From: Byssochlamys sp. IMV 00236
Lineage: Eukaryota > Ascomycota > Eurotiomycetes > Eurotiales > Thermoascaceae
DNA length: 64,000 nucleotides
Assembly (NCBI GenBank): GCA_001931875.2
Contig: MSJH02000841.1
Span: 67,277-131,276 of the forward strand
Direction of reading: 5' to 3'
Shown here: positions 48,844-61,500 of the stretch, one piece after another
How positions within the stretch are numbered: the stretch's first letter is position 1
Layout: every line of letters starts with the position of its first letter
Position numbers and translations under genes: made by a program
The notes under the pieces: model-generated
What the model was told of the DNA's origin: nothing
Databases searched by the model: none
What the model saw: the letters and a program-made list of their open reading frames with translations, nothing else

Positions 48844-50013
48844 TTAGAACTCCAACTCCTCAATTTCCATCCCACAATCGACACACTTCTTAACTGAAAT
48901 GCCGCTCTCCGGATTTTCGACTGCACGACCCCATTGATGTACATGTCGACCACCACCCAGATCATCTCCAAAGTTGCCCCCTGCAGCGCCTTTACGATTT
49001 CGTCGATATGCCTCTACGCGGGTGCGCTTTTTCAAGTCTTGCAATTTCGTCTTGAATTTGGCTTCTCTTCGCCGCTTTTTGTCTTGTTCGCGGCGTTCGA
49101 ACTCAGCGTCCAGCGCTTCTGGCGAACCCCACTTCTTGGGCGAGAAAGCGTATTCTTCAACTTGATATCGGAGGTATAGCATCATGTTGTTCCAAGTGGC
49201 CTTGTGAGGGTTGGGCTTTTCTAAATGGGGTAGGAGTTCTTCGTCTCGGAGTTCAGCTGTACACACGAAGGTCAGTACAAGCTCTTAAAAGGTAGGGGCT
49301 TGGATGAATGACAACTTACGATCGGTTAACAGATAGTCTTCTTTCGCTTCCGTCTTCGTGAGCAGGCTGTATTTCTCCGTATATTTCTCTTTGCATGAAT
49401 TGCATACGCAACACCCAAAGGCTTCCTCCCACTTCCAGTCAATTTCCAATGTCCCGCACTCGCGACATGTCTTTTGGTTACTCTTCTCCTCCAGCACGCT
49501 CAACCCTGGTTCGAATGGTCCTGCACGTTCTCGTTGTAGAGACTTGAGAAGTTGCTGTCGCTCCCACTCTTTCTGTGTCATATGCGCGGGTTTCTGCTCT
49601 ACACTCTCATCGCGCACGTGGAGCGCCTTGTTATGTGGATCGTCCTCCTCCGTCAGGAACCCTCCCTTCGTATCGGTCATTTTGCTGAAGTCGTACTCGA
49701 CATACTTTGCAAAGTTCCGAGCCGGACGGATCGAATCCAGTGGTCTGTTTGCAGAGGCTGCGCTGGCATCTCGAACGGTAGCTGGGGTATCTGTGGTCAT
49801 CGAGGAAAAGGATCGTTTCACGCCAGCGAGGCCCACGGGTTTCGCAGGAGCTGTGGCAGCAGCTTTCTTGGCTTCCTCTGCTTCTCGTTGCTCGCGGATC
49901 GCCTTCGCTTTCATTCGGTTTATTTCAATGCGCCGCAACTGCTCCGGCGTGAGTGGGCCCCGAGGGAGCTGGCCAGGCCCAGAAGGAGGAGTCGATGGTC
50001 TGTCCATTGCCAT
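48844..50013 (-). CDS. rad14: DNA damage recognition protein XPA / Rad14 homologue (nucleotide excision repair)
   Basis: It acts in the nucleus as a scaffold that binds damaged DNA and RPA/TFIIH/ERCC1 partners. Exon 1 is 50013-49320 and exon 2 is 49256-48844, with a 63-bp GTAAGT-AG intron joining LLTD and PELRDEELL. The product is 368 aa. The zinc finger is C183-X2-C186-X17-C204-X2-C207, the same spacing as XPA. It is followed by EKYSLLTKTEAKEDYLLTD and the ELRDEELLPHLEKPNPHK-TW block of the XPA C-terminal fold. The N-terminus is disordered and Lys/Arg/Glu-rich (residues 25-50), a likely nuclear targeting and RPA contact region. Start M1 is at 50013, with a second ATG two codons on. It is divergent from MTAP. 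Confidence 0.95.
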
Positions 50014-50309
50014 ATCTGATTATGAGTACTGAGTACTGTGTAGTGTGTAGAGGCTGGCCTGCAGCTCCTGTTGAGAAGGGGATGCAGTGGGAGATGAGAG
50101 AAGATTCGCCTCCCTCGAGATGCGCCAAAGATCAGGCACAGCCCAATCGGGAAGCGGCAGCCCCCCGCCGTCCGATACAAAAAATGTCCCCCCTCCAGAC
50201 GCCTCGGGTTTCTTTCTGAATGTCAGCAACATCTTTCCTGCGCCAGTTCTCGTCTCGTATCGCAAAACCTCGGATCCGAATCGAATCCCCGAAGCAACTG
50301 GCAGGGAAG
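50014..50309. promoter_or_regulatory. Bidirectional promoter of rad14 and MTAP
   Basis: Only 296 bp lie between the two proposed starts, or 206 bp if MTAP uses its upstream in-frame ATG at 50220. No TATA box is evident and it is mixed GC-rich sequence, as for housekeeping promoters. The tail end could be MTAP coding sequence. Confidence 0.5.
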
Positions 50310-51436
50310 ATGGTCGCCGTCCCCAAGGAATACAAAGGTAAGCAGCTGAAAGCAATGCGGCCCGCTTCCGTTCGACGTTGGAGATACCCCTCCTTTTTTG
50401 TTGTCGCGATGGCACTATCTACTGGGTACTCTATGATCATCTAACTTTCTTTCCTCTGATATAGAGCCCGTCCGGATCGCCGTCATCGGTGGTACCGGAC
50501 TCAGGGAACTCCCGGGTTTCACGCAGGTTGCGACCCTGGATATCTCGACTCCCTGGGGCAAGCCCTCCGCTCCTATCACTATCCTCCACCACAAGTGCTC
50601 GACTGACGGCAAGGATGTCGCTGTCGCCTTCCTGAGCCGTCACGGCCTTCACCATCAGATTGCTCCCCACGAGGTGCCTGCTCGAGCCAACATTGCTGCT
50701 TTGCGGTCTATCGGCGTGCGAACCATCATTGCTTTCTCTGCTGTGGGAAGCTTGCAGGAGCATATCAAGCCTCGCGATTTTGTGGTTCCAGACCAGGTCA
50801 TTGACAGAACCAAGGGCATCCGGCCATTCACATTCTTCGAGGGAGGTGCTGTCGCTCACGTTCCCTTCGGTGACCCATTCGATGAGCGTGTTGCTAAGGT
50901 CGTTCGGGCTTGCGGACACAGCTTGGAGGGAGAGGGTGTCGTGCTGCATGACCGCGGCACATTGATTTGTATGGGTATGTTATTGCTTGTGCGCACAATT
51001 GCATCTGCAGTAAATCAATCGTGCTAATGTCTAAACAGAGGGCCCTCAATTCTCCACTCGCGCTGAAAGCAACCTATACCGCTCTTGGGGTGGCAGCGTG
51101 ATTAACATGTCCGCCCTTCCGGAAGCCAAACTCGCCCGTGAGGCTGAAATCGCATACCAGATGATCTGCATGTCGACGGATTACGACTGCTGGCACGAGT
51201 CGACCGAGGATGTCACTGTCGAGATGGTTATGGGTAACATGAAAGCTAACGCAGTTAATGCGAAGCATTTTGTCACTGCTGTTCTCGACGAACTCGCTAA
51301 GGAAGAGCATGCTGAACTTGTGCAGGCTAAGCACATTGCTGGCTCCGTGAAGTTCGGTGTTAGCACCCCTGTCCCTCACTGGAGTGCCGATGCTCGGGAA
51401 AAGTTGACTTGGCTCTTCCCTGGGTACTTTGAGTAG
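50310..51436 (+). CDS. S-methyl-5'-thioadenosine phosphorylase (methionine salvage)
   Basis: It splits methylthioadenosine with phosphate into adenine and methylthioribose-1-phosphate. Exons are 50310-50337, 50465-50974 and 51039-51436, with introns of 127 and 64 bp (GT-AG; CTAAT branch in the second). The product is 311 aa. Motifs are GGTG at 18-21 (phosphate site), SRHG at 67-70, EGPQFSTRAES from residue 180 (substrate loop) and TDYDCW from about 226, the last typical of MTAP rather than purine nucleoside phosphorylase. The first exon codes only nine codons and one base. An ATG at 50220 in the same frame adds 30 residues, basic and Ser-rich; conservation favours the short start (AV-P--YK-PVRIAVIGGTG). 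It is equivalent to yeast Meu1. Confidence 0.93.
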
Positions 51437-52179
51437 ACGATGTGAACGATTACGAGAGTTCTCTTTTCCGTCCTTATTTCGCTAGATAGCGCTTCCATGT
51501 CAGATACCTTAGAAAATAGAAAACGCTTGCTTCAAGGATCCATGAAACTAGCATTGAAGAATGCTTAATATCGGCTCTTATTGTCGTATCATCCTCTTTG
51601 TATGAAGCGGCATATGAGCACAGCCACTGGTACGTCTTGGTGATAAGATCGATGCTAGCTTTGCACGTCAGGGGAACTGGGAACTTTGCCTTATTCGACC
51701 AAGCGATGGCCGTTCCGGGTTCCTGATGTGGATAATAAGCCGTGGAGGAAAAAAAAAGGTTAGTGATTGTTCTGAAACTTATTATTCTTGAACCGATGTT
51801 TATCCCGCCGTTCTGAGAATGCTATCCATTGCCATTATTGCTTCCAACATCATCCCATTATTTTATGCCGTCGATATCTCGGTGCTTACTCTATACGTCT
51901 CACACGACCAACTTTAAAGAGCTTAAAGAACTGCTTGTACATACGGAGTACATACCCTGTTGCAATACCTCCTCGTATCCGGGGCTTCCCTGGCTCAACG
52001 AACGGCTGGTGGATCCAAGTCTCTACTTAGCGCGATCACCAGGATTAGTTGGTCTCGTCGTTGTCGATCCCCGAGCCGATAGCATCATTCAGCTTATTTC
52101 TGGGGAAAAAGGATCTCAGCAATGCGGTCCGAAATCGGTCACAACGTCTCTCAAGTCTAAAGTCTATCCGTGACAGCTG
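51437..52179. other. Intergenic region downstream of MTAP
   Basis: The small open frames (for example 51,788-52,030) have no family resemblance or codon character I can recognise. No RNA gene was seen. Confidence 0.5.
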
Positions 52180-52690
52180 ACCCAGACCGCCTTCGCGGTC
52201 TGGGTGAGCCACGGCTTATTCTACCCTTTCAGCGGTTTTACCCACTTCAAGATTATATTAAAGTCCAAATTATTATTTGATCTAGACATCTCCATATTTA
52301 ATTTTTTCGGTTTATTATTAATAAAATGTATAAGTATCTATTCTTTATTATTATTTTTATCGTTAAAAATTAAAATTTTAGTTTTTAAGTTAGATTAATC
52401 TTTCTGTATATTTTTTCCTAAGAAAAATTTTGTATGGAAAAACTTTTATCTATCTTTATACCTTAACTTTTTATTAAAACTATTTAAATAATTTTAGATA
52501 TAAAATATTTATATATGAAATTTTAATATTATTATTTAAAAAATGGTTGTCCCTTAATAAAAACTTGAGATATTTGACTTAAAGTGTATGTACCTTTTGT
52601 ATGTAATCACATACGAAAGGTACATGGTACTTATGCTGAAAGGGTAAAATAAGCCGTGGCGCACCCGCAGCGGAATCGCTGCGGGTGCGC
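52180..52690. mobile_element. Hairpin-capped inverted-repeat element with AT-rich core (small non-autonomous transposon?)
   Basis: A 26-bp inverted repeat, 52208-52233 against 52635-52660, matches at 25 of 26 positions (the mismatch is a transition) and encloses about 400 bp of AT-rich sequence. Outside each arm is a near-perfect GC-rich hairpin: left 52180-52190 with 52195-52205 (11 bp, loop CTTC), and right 52659-52672 with 52677-52690 (14 bp, loop GAAT). A third stem lies inside (52588-52603 with 52610-52625, 15 of 16 pairs). No gene and no flanking target duplication were seen. CTAA occurs just after the right hairpin, as at some Helitron 3' ends, which could be coincidence. It could be a MITE, foldback or non-autonomous rolling-circle element. 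Confidence 0.6.
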
Positions 52691-53426
52691 TCTAAAGGCA
52701 CGGATAGTTGGGATCGAGTTCGGGATACGCGGTAAGGAAACCAACTATCTAACATCGCCTGAGATTACAGTCGGGCTTTCTGAAGCATTGGAATATAAGA
52801 GCTGGAACTTGATCTCCCTTGCTCCGGCATGACTCTGATCGCGTGCCCAATCTCAGTTGTGCTTAACGGAAGACCTTCTATTCAACGACAGACTGCAATC
52901 CATAAAAGCTCGTCTTAATATAGAATATCAATGACGCGGGATCGACAGATGCCCCGAAAATGCCAATTTAACTCTTGAACTCTAGGGCTGGTGGGCCTCA
53001 ATCGTGGAGTCTAGCACCGTTCCAACTTCCTGTTCCTGGCATGGTCATCTACTCTAATGCATTAGTTAGCCTGCGCTTCCGATCTCCTTTCTCTACTAGA
53101 GTTGTCTCGGGGATCGGTGCACATGGCACATGCCTCGGTCGCGTGGATCGGAGGATGAGGAGAGTAAGTAGTAGATAGGCCTTAACTTCTGGTCTTGCTT
53201 GGTTGAAATATCCTAATACCCCTCCTTGCTTTTCTTTATGTTTCTTCTCACGCGCTCTTTCAAGGCTGCAAGTTCTCCATTTGTTGCCGGGTCTTCTTCC
53301 ATCGCCGTCCGTTGGCTCTTTTTTCACCGTCACTCATTATATACATTATCTTGATAAACTAATTGATATTAATGGTTTGATCGTCCATTCTTTTTTCGCT
53401 TTGGCTTGGCACCATCTCTTTCAGCC
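52691..53426. promoter_or_regulatory. Upstream region of the beta-glucosidase gene
   Basis: About 740 bp are noncoding by appearance. The last 200 bp are pyrimidine-rich (CTTTTCTTT, TCTTTTTTC runs), typical of fungal core promoters and 5' leaders. No specific activator site could be assigned with confidence. Confidence 0.45.
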
Positions 53427-56163
53427 ATGGCGTTCATCACTTGTCTTACTGTAGTCTCTCTTTTGGTTTCTCCCATCACGTCCTCGCCAGTTGATCCGTC
53501 CCATGTTAACCCAGCGGATATTCTTAAGCGGGATCCTGTACCAGCTGGCTATCAATCGCCTCCATATTACCCGACACCCAAGGGAGGATGGGTATCGGAC
53601 TGGGCTGAGGCCTATGCAAAGGCCTACGACGTCGTGAGCAACATGACTCTGGCCGAGAAGATCAACATGACCACCGGAACAGGGATCTTCATGGGTCCTT
53701 GTGTCGGCCAAACTGGCAGTGCTGAACGATTCGGGATCCCCAATATCTGTCTCATGGACTCTCCGCTAGGTATTCGCAATACTGATCACAACACGGCTTT
53801 CCCGCCGGGTATCACCGTTGGAGCGACTTTCGACAAGGATCTCATGTATGCACGCGGAGTCGCACTTGGTGAGGAAGCCCGAGGAAAAGGTGTCAATGTC
53901 CTCATGGGGCCGGTTGTCGCGCCGCTTGGCCGCAAGCCACGAGGTGGTCGTAACTGGGAGGGTTTCGGTGCCGATCCCAGTCTGCAGGCAATTGGTGCTG
54001 CGCAGACGATTAAGGGAATGCAAAGCACCGGTGTGATCGCGACGTTGAAGCATTTCATCGGGTATGAGCAGGAAGAGGACCGGATGAGCAGCATCATCAC
54101 GCAGGGATACTCGTCCAATATCGATGATAGGACTCTCCATGAGCTCTACCTTTGGCCGTTCGCCGAAGGAGTCAAAGCTGGAGTCGGCTCTGTCATGATC
54201 GCCTATAACGATGTATGCAGTTCTACACTATGGTTTATGCTTGACTGCTGATTTGTATGATTAGGTGAACGGATCCGCTTGCAGCCAGAACAGCAAGCTG
54301 ATCAACGGCGTATTGAAGGATGAGCTTGGATTCCAGGGATTTGTTGTCACGGACTGGCTCGCTCAAATCGGCGGTGTCTCGTCGGCACTCGCTGGTCTTG
54401 ACATGAGCATGCCCGGTGATGGCGCTGTTCCTTTGTTTGGTGACAGCTATTGGGGCTCAGACCTCTCCAAGTCTGTCCTCAATGGTACTGTTCCGCTGGA
54501 CCGGTTGAACGATATGGTTCGTGGCCCAAGGGATCCTACTGAAATGGTCTTGTCCAAGAGCTAATATTAAACACAGGTGACCCGTATTGTCGCTACATGG
54601 TTCAAGTTTGGCCAGGACAAGGACTTCCCCCTACCAAATTTCTCCAGCAACACCCTAGACAGAACAGGCGAAATCTATCCCGGTGCTCTCTTCTCACCCA
54701 TAGGCATCGTCAACCAATACGTGAATGTCCAAGCCAACCACAACATCGTGGCCAGGGCCGTTGCAAGAGACGCGATCACTCTCCTGAAGAATGACCACAA
54801 CATATTGCCCCTGAAGAGAAACGACTCACTGAAGGTGTTCGGTACTGATGCGGGCGGAAACCCTGACGGTATCAATTCCTGTAGCGACCATGGCTGCGAC
54901 AAGGGTGTCCTCGTTGAGGGATGGGGAAGTGGCACGTCCAGACTTCCTTACCTTATCACGCCACAGGATGCCATCGCCAACAGATCCTCCAACGCCAAAT
55001 TCTATATCACGGATACGTTCCCATCCGACGTGACCGCCAACTCAAATGATGTCGCTGTCGTTTTCATCAACTCTGATTCCGGTGAAAACTATATCACCGT
55101 CGAGGGTAACCCTGGAGACCGCACAGTATCCGGCCTTTATGCATGGCACAACGGAGATGAATTGGTCCAAGCCGCCGCAGAGAAGTTCTCTAAAGTGGTC
55201 GTGGTCGTCCACACCGTTGGCCCTATCATCTTGGAGAAGTGGATCGATTTACCTTCAGTGAAGAGCGTCGTCTTTGCCCATCTACCAGGCCAGGAAGCCG
55301 GAAACTCCCTCGTAGACGTCCTGTTCGGAGACTACAGTCCCAGCGGACATCTGCCTTACACGATCCCTCGTAACGAGTCCGACTACCCAAAGAGTGTGGG
55401 CCTTATCAATCAACCCTTCGGTCAGATCCAAGACACTTTCACTGAAGGTCTATACATCGACTACCGCCATTTCCAGAGTGCCAACATCACCCCACGATAC
55501 CCCTTCGGCCATGGTCTATCCTACACTACGTTCAACATCACCGAGCCGACTCTGTCCGTTATCACGCCCCTGGATAGCGAGTATCCTGCCGCACGGCCCG
55601 CTAAAAATGCTACTCCCACATATAGCGACGTGATCCCTCCCCCATCCGAAGTAGCCTGGCCAAAGACCAACTTCAATCGCATCTGGCGCTATCTCTATCC
55701 ATACCTCGATAACCCCTCTGCCGCCGCGAAGACCAACTCAACCTCCTACCCCTATCCCTCAGGTTACAGCACCATACCTAAGCCCGCGCCTCGCGCCGGT
55801 GGTGCTGAAGGCGGCAACCCAGCCCTATGGGACATTGCCTACTCCGTCAACGTCACGGTGAGAAACACCGGTTCTCGACCAGGAAAGGCCGTGGCTCAGC
55901 TCTACGTCGAGCTACCTTCATCTCTGGCCCTCGACACGCCCCGTCTGCAACTTCGCCAGTTCGAGAAGACGCGCACGTTGGCTCCCGGCCAGAGCGAGGT
56001 TGTGACGATGGAACTGACACGGAAGGATTTGAGCGTTTGGGACGTAGTGGTACAGGATTGGAAAGCGCCCTTTGGCGGAGAAGGGGTTAAGATCTGGGTT
56101 GGACAGAGTGTAGGTGACCTTAGTATTGTCTGTGAAGTTGGAGGCGAGTGTGGAAGTGCGTAG
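53427..56163 (+). CDS. Secreted beta-glucosidase, glycoside hydrolase family 3
   Basis: It releases glucose from cellobiose and other beta-glucosides outside the cell. Exons are 53427-54212, 54265-54516 and 54577-56163, with introns of 52 and 60 bp, the second with an unusual GTTCGT donor. The product is 874 aa, normal for fungal GH3 enzymes. Residues 1-20 form a hydrophobic signal peptide; a Lys-Arg at 34-35 could be a Kex2 site. GH3 motifs in order are [14 protein letters not shown] (about 168-181), KHF (208-210), the nucleophile D292 in GFVVTDW with LDMSMPGDG following, and SGENY with E516 as candidate acid/base. PFGHGLSYT follows, then a C-terminal fibronectin III-like domain from about 770. 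Several Asn-X-Ser/Thr sites are present. The long insert before the last domain is usual for this subgroup. Confidence 0.95.
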
Positions 56164-58566
56164 ACCTGTTAAGGTTCAGGGGTTATGTTGGATAAGAGTA
56201 AGAATATATAGTTATGATGTGGGTTCAGATGGGTAACTGGTATGGATGGAGGCTTTTGGTATGTACATACATATGTATATGTACATACATCCGTTGTATA
56301 TACACACATAGGGAAATAATATACGTAATACTTTTTTTTTGGGTCTTTGATTGGGTTATATTCAATGGCTCTCTTGATCATAAGTAGAACCATCAACGAG
56401 CGTGTCTCGTTCTATTTGTTGACTCCCGTGATCTACGAAAAAATACGCATTTGCACCAGCATCAAAAGAAAAAAAGGGGTGTAAATAAATATCTACATGA
56501 GAAATTCGAATAGGTATGAAGTATGATATAAGTTAGGTATCACAACAACACCCCCACCCCCCCCTTCCCCAAGTTCTAAGTGTGCCTTTATTGAGGCGAT
56601 CGATTCTGCTTATTCTATGTCAAAAACTCAAACTAAAGATGCAACAGAACCTGTAATATGCAACATGGCAGAGTCTCTAGTCCAATTCACGCCTTGTAAT
56701 CGCATTGGCATATTGAAAGACTCGACATAGCGCTGCACTAACAAGTGAAAGCTGGAGAATTTCACCAACCATTGATTGATAGGGAACAAGAACTTAAACT
56801 TCCCTGGCATGCGTGAATCGCGGAACTTTTTTGCTTGTCTAGATATAAGTACATACTCCTAACGATGACCGAAGCTTTCTTTCTTTCTTCCAAGAGACGT
56901 TGACTAGTCACACTCCTAGTTTTAAAAATGGGGGCTTTCTTTGCCTGCTATGATATCTAGACAGGTTAAAGCTGCGCGATGCTTGGATTCTCTAGTAAGC
57001 CCGGGCTATTATCTTTCATTGACTGAGCTCACTGAATCAAGGCATGGGGGGACTACTTCAAGAGCACCCAAGTTAGGTAGTGAGAGTCTCCGAGATAACG
57101 CTGTCTATCCATATCACACGGGGAGCCAAGACATTAACCTACATGACGTGTTTCAGCCAGCCCTTAAGATACACGGTGCTCCTTACAATCCTTGCATTAT
57201 TTTCAAAAATATTTATGTATGAGAACCTCATTCTGTTATTATCAAGTCAAGTTCCACAGAAGTGCTCAACCCTGCAACACCTATATCCATTAGTATTGAT
57301 GCGGGAACCGGACACTACTTAAACCAACTACAACTTCTTGCTTCGATAATGAGAAACATTATCCCCTTGAAATGACTAATATTGCTACCCTTATCCACGT
57401 GTATGACAACAGAGAACTGAAAAGCCATACACCCAGTGGTCCGTGTTTGGCTCCATAAGCCCGCCGATGACGATGGGGACGTTTCTGCGACAAGGTAGTA
57501 ACCAAGTCGATAGATGCCAGTGCAGTGTTTCTGGAGATTCTCCGGCAAGTACTTACTGGGCAGGTACACTGTCCGAAGAGAGAGAATGTTATGGCAATGC
57601 ATGACGGTGCAAAACCGACAACCTTTAGCTACTGGAAAGAAATTCCTGGGTCAAGTCTCAATAGAGTACCTGATAAAGGTCTATTTACCTGCAATCCCTT
57701 TTCAATGTCTAGATGCTTTTCGAGAAGGACACGTGGTTCCTAGAGGATGTTTTGTGCCACGATGGTAAAATCCTCAGCAAGTCCGACAGAGATCGACGAG
57801 GCACTTGTTGTGACCCCCAATACATCCAAAAGCACAGCCTACACTTGATCAAATTGCTAATGGTTCGGTTGTTTGGCTCGAGGTTAGTTATATAACCCCC
57901 GAAATACTAGTTACTATATGAGGCTGTGTTGATTACATACTTTTTAGAAGATGTCAAGTCATATAATGCAATCAGCTAGCAAAGGGATTGTCTCATTTGT
58001 ATTTTGTATTCCGAGAGGAATAGTTATCAGCACCCGTACCGGTGCCCCGTCATATTGTCCAGGTTCATGTCATGCCGCAACCTACCGGATCACTAGAATA
58101 TAGGTTCTTTGTGTAACTAGGAAGGTAAACATGGGGTCAACCTCATACAAAGTCGACTAATAGAATTTGGGCTAGTGTTGCAGGCGGACGAAATGGCACG
58201 CTGATAATACAGACGGGATTTATTCTTCCTTTTACGGATTGGATTCGCATAGGAGAAACTCGCTCGAAGATATCTCTTAGGTGTCAAACCGCGACATTTA
58301 AGTTTGCTTTGTCACTGCTCTCTCCAAGTGGAATCATCGTATTGTCATTTAGGATATTGACCCACTTGTCTCGTGGACGTAGAATAGTTTGTTAGCTCTA
58401 GGTACTCTATCAGATGAAAGCAACTTCCTGATTATCCCTTCACAACCCCATAATAGCGTAAGAAATACCTAAGAAACACCCATGAATCTGCTTCCATATT
58501 ACGACATAATAGCACTTTGAATGCATCAGTGACTGTCAGCCGCTGGCTGAAACTGTTTTATCATCG
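56164..58566. other. 2.4-kb gene-free region downstream of beta-glucosidase
   Basis: No convincing gene was found. It holds an imperfect palindrome of TATGTACATA type at 56260-56287, a C-run near 56,550-56,565 and small open frames (57,315-57,602 minus; 57,514-57,768 plus) that overlap each other and resemble nothing I know. It lies between the 3' ends of two convergent genes, longer than needed for UTRs, so a decayed gene or noncoding transcript is possible. Confidence 0.5.
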
Positions 58567-61500
58567 TTAATTCTTTTTCCATTTCCAGCTCTTCACCCGG
58601 AACTCATAATAAACGAGGACGGCGAACGCAGTATTAAAGGCGATGTATACCCAAACAATACCGAAATCGCGCCAACGCTGGCTTGACTCAATATTGCGCG
58701 CTGACAAGAACTGATCGGCGACACTGACTGAGCAGTATCGGCAATCATTGGTGGCGTTGGGGTTGACCAGAGTCCCTACCTCTGCACCCAAAGCGTTCAG
58801 ATATGGCTGCATATACTGTCCGCATGTTGCTCCAGGTGGAGGCTGGAATACGCTGAATTCATCATCAGCGCATTGGACTGTGCGACCGCCAATTCCAGCT
58901 GCGGCAATCCCGTTGACAATGTATGTCATGGGCGATACCCGCCACATGAACGTCCAGAATCCGGGTAGGGCAACCTTTGGCAACAGAACTCCATTAAATA
59001 TCAATGTCAGATAAAAGACGAGGGTTGCAATCTGGCCAGCTGTCTCGGCATCGGGAAGGGCTGCGACAACAGCATGTGCGAAAGTGGATCCGAAAATGAA
59101 AAACTCGATACAAATGAGAAGGATAACGCCCTGATTCTCGGAGCTTAGGATGCCAAAGACCGGATAAGTAAAGGCGGCGAACAACATGATGCCGAGAAGA
59201 GTCTGGTAGGGAAGCTCAACGAAGATGTTGGCCATGATGAAAGCCGCCCAGTGATAAGTCTTCGAAGGGCGTTCTCGAACTTCATACAGATCGCGTTGGA
59301 AAATGAACTGGGGCATTATCTGCTGCACCAGGGCAGCAAAAATAGCCGTAATCATGAAGATGGCGAAAATAAGCGATTGCAGACCCACTTGCGAAGTGCC
59401 AGGAATGTAAAAGGAGAATCCAACGAAAACTGTAGCATGTTAGCAAACCCTCAATAGTACTGTAAAAGATCCGTCCCCGCTGTACTCACGAGCTGATGCC
59501 ACACCTAGGATGAACTTTCCATAGATATAGCTAGGAGTACGCCAGTACTGCTGAAACACTCGAATCATCACCGCAATGAGCTGGGACCAGAAGGGCATCG
59601 CAAACTCTGTGTTCGAATCATCTGAGTCTCCTGGCTTTTCGCTAGGCCTGTTCTTTAAGTCCTCGTGGAGACGGTCAAGCTCTTTGCTGACTTCCTTAGC
59701 CTCATCACTTGTTCGCCATAATGCTGGCCAGTCTTGAGACGAGACGTTAGATACGCCAGCGCCCGCAAGCTCTAGTATATATTCTGCAGGGTTCTCTGTG
59801 TCGCCGCATGGACGAGCTCCTTGCTTGCGGAAGTAATCAAGCAGCGTTTTTGAATTATCGCCAATCTCCCCGAAGTAGACCGTTTTACCACCCTGGGCAA
59901 GGAATAGCAGACGATCGAACTGCTGAAACAAGATAGCGGATGGCTGGTGAATTGTTGATAACACCGCCTGGCCACTATCCGCCAGTTTGCGGAGAAAAGC
60001 GATGATAGTCCACGATGACTGGCTATCAAGACCAGACGTTGGTTCGTCCAAGAACAGCAGAAGCGCCGGGCGTGCAGCAAGCTCAACGCCAATGGTGAGC
60101 AGCTTCCGCTGTTCAACGTTCAATCCTTCTCCTGGAATCCCAACAACAGCCTCCGAGAAATCTTCCATGTTGAGCATGCGAATAACTAATATCGATCAGC
60201 AGCTGTACAAAGTCTTATTTATTCGAGTACATACCATCTTCGACAAATTCGTATTTCTCCTTGACTGGCACGGACTTAGGTTGTCGCAGCAAAGCTGAAA
60301 ACCGCAAGGCTTCTCTAACAGTGGATGTGTGGAGATGGAGATCTTGCTGCTGGACATATCCTGTCTTCCGGGGAAAACTAGCACCTCGCGGCATTCCATT
60401 GACCAGCATATCACCAGTCACGACACCGATCGAGACTCTCTGGGCCAACACGTTGAGAAGCGTTGTCTTTCCGGCCCCGGAAACGCCCATCAAAGCAGTC
60501 AAGGTACCCGGTTTGACCCATCCCGAGACGCCGTCGAGCAAGCGCCGCGGTTCCCCTTTAATCTCGATATCGTAGCACACATTTCGCCATGTAAAAATGT
60601 CTGTCTGCTCACGAAGGCCTTCCACCTCCTGCTCGGTAGCTTCGCCAGCGTCGTCGACGAGTTTTGTCGAGTCGTTTTCTGCAAGCGCTTGCAGGACATG
60701 CTTTGGGACACGTCCGTGACGGTAAACAAGTGCTTCTGCTGTGGACGAGGTGGAAGAGTTCAGCTCAGTGACTATCAAGTATAAAGCCATGAAGAATGCA
60801 GTGAAGGCACATAAGATCCCGAAGTTGCGCCATAGGTGCGAATACTCGTATCGATAGCTGGCATATAGGTACTTGTCTCCATTCACAAAAAGTTGACCAG
60901 GAACAGCTCCCTTCTCGCCACAGACGAATGTCGGATTTGCACCCGTAGAAAAACCAGGGTATGCTGGAACAACATCTGAGCAGGGGAAGTCTCTCCCGTG
61001 GAACTCGTTGACGATGAGCGCTTCGTACGCATAGCTGAGAGGGTTAATCCACATAATCCATCCAAACCAAGGATGCATGTTTGGTCTCGGAATCACAAAT
61101 CCTGTGTATATCACCGTCGCAATAAGGATGACTCCAGCGACGGCCAGAGCTTGCGGGATTGTCTCAGTGGCAGCGGCAATTGTCCTGAAAACTTGACTCA
61201 TGCAAAGCAGAGCTGTGAAGGTGATCAAGAAGAATATGAAGAATGGCCCTGGCTCATATCGCAGACTGCCAAGGAAATATAGCACCGTATTGAAAATGAC
61301 CCCTGAAATGAGCTTGATCGGAATGTCGCTGACAATCCCTGCGAGAGCTTCCGCGAAAGGATGATAGAAAGTGTAGGAAGCATGCTTCTCCACGATAGGG
61401 CGTTGGTTGTATAACGCGTTTATCTCTGATACAGTCAAGAGGGAGTTCAAGAGGACAGCAAAGAAGAGGACCGAGCTCTTTGCGAAGAACGATTGCGTGC

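Noticed and set aside
57315..57768. Overlapping open frames on both strands in the beta-glucosidase/ABC transporter gap
   Set aside because: No start context, family motif or intron structure; neither frame is preferable to the other.
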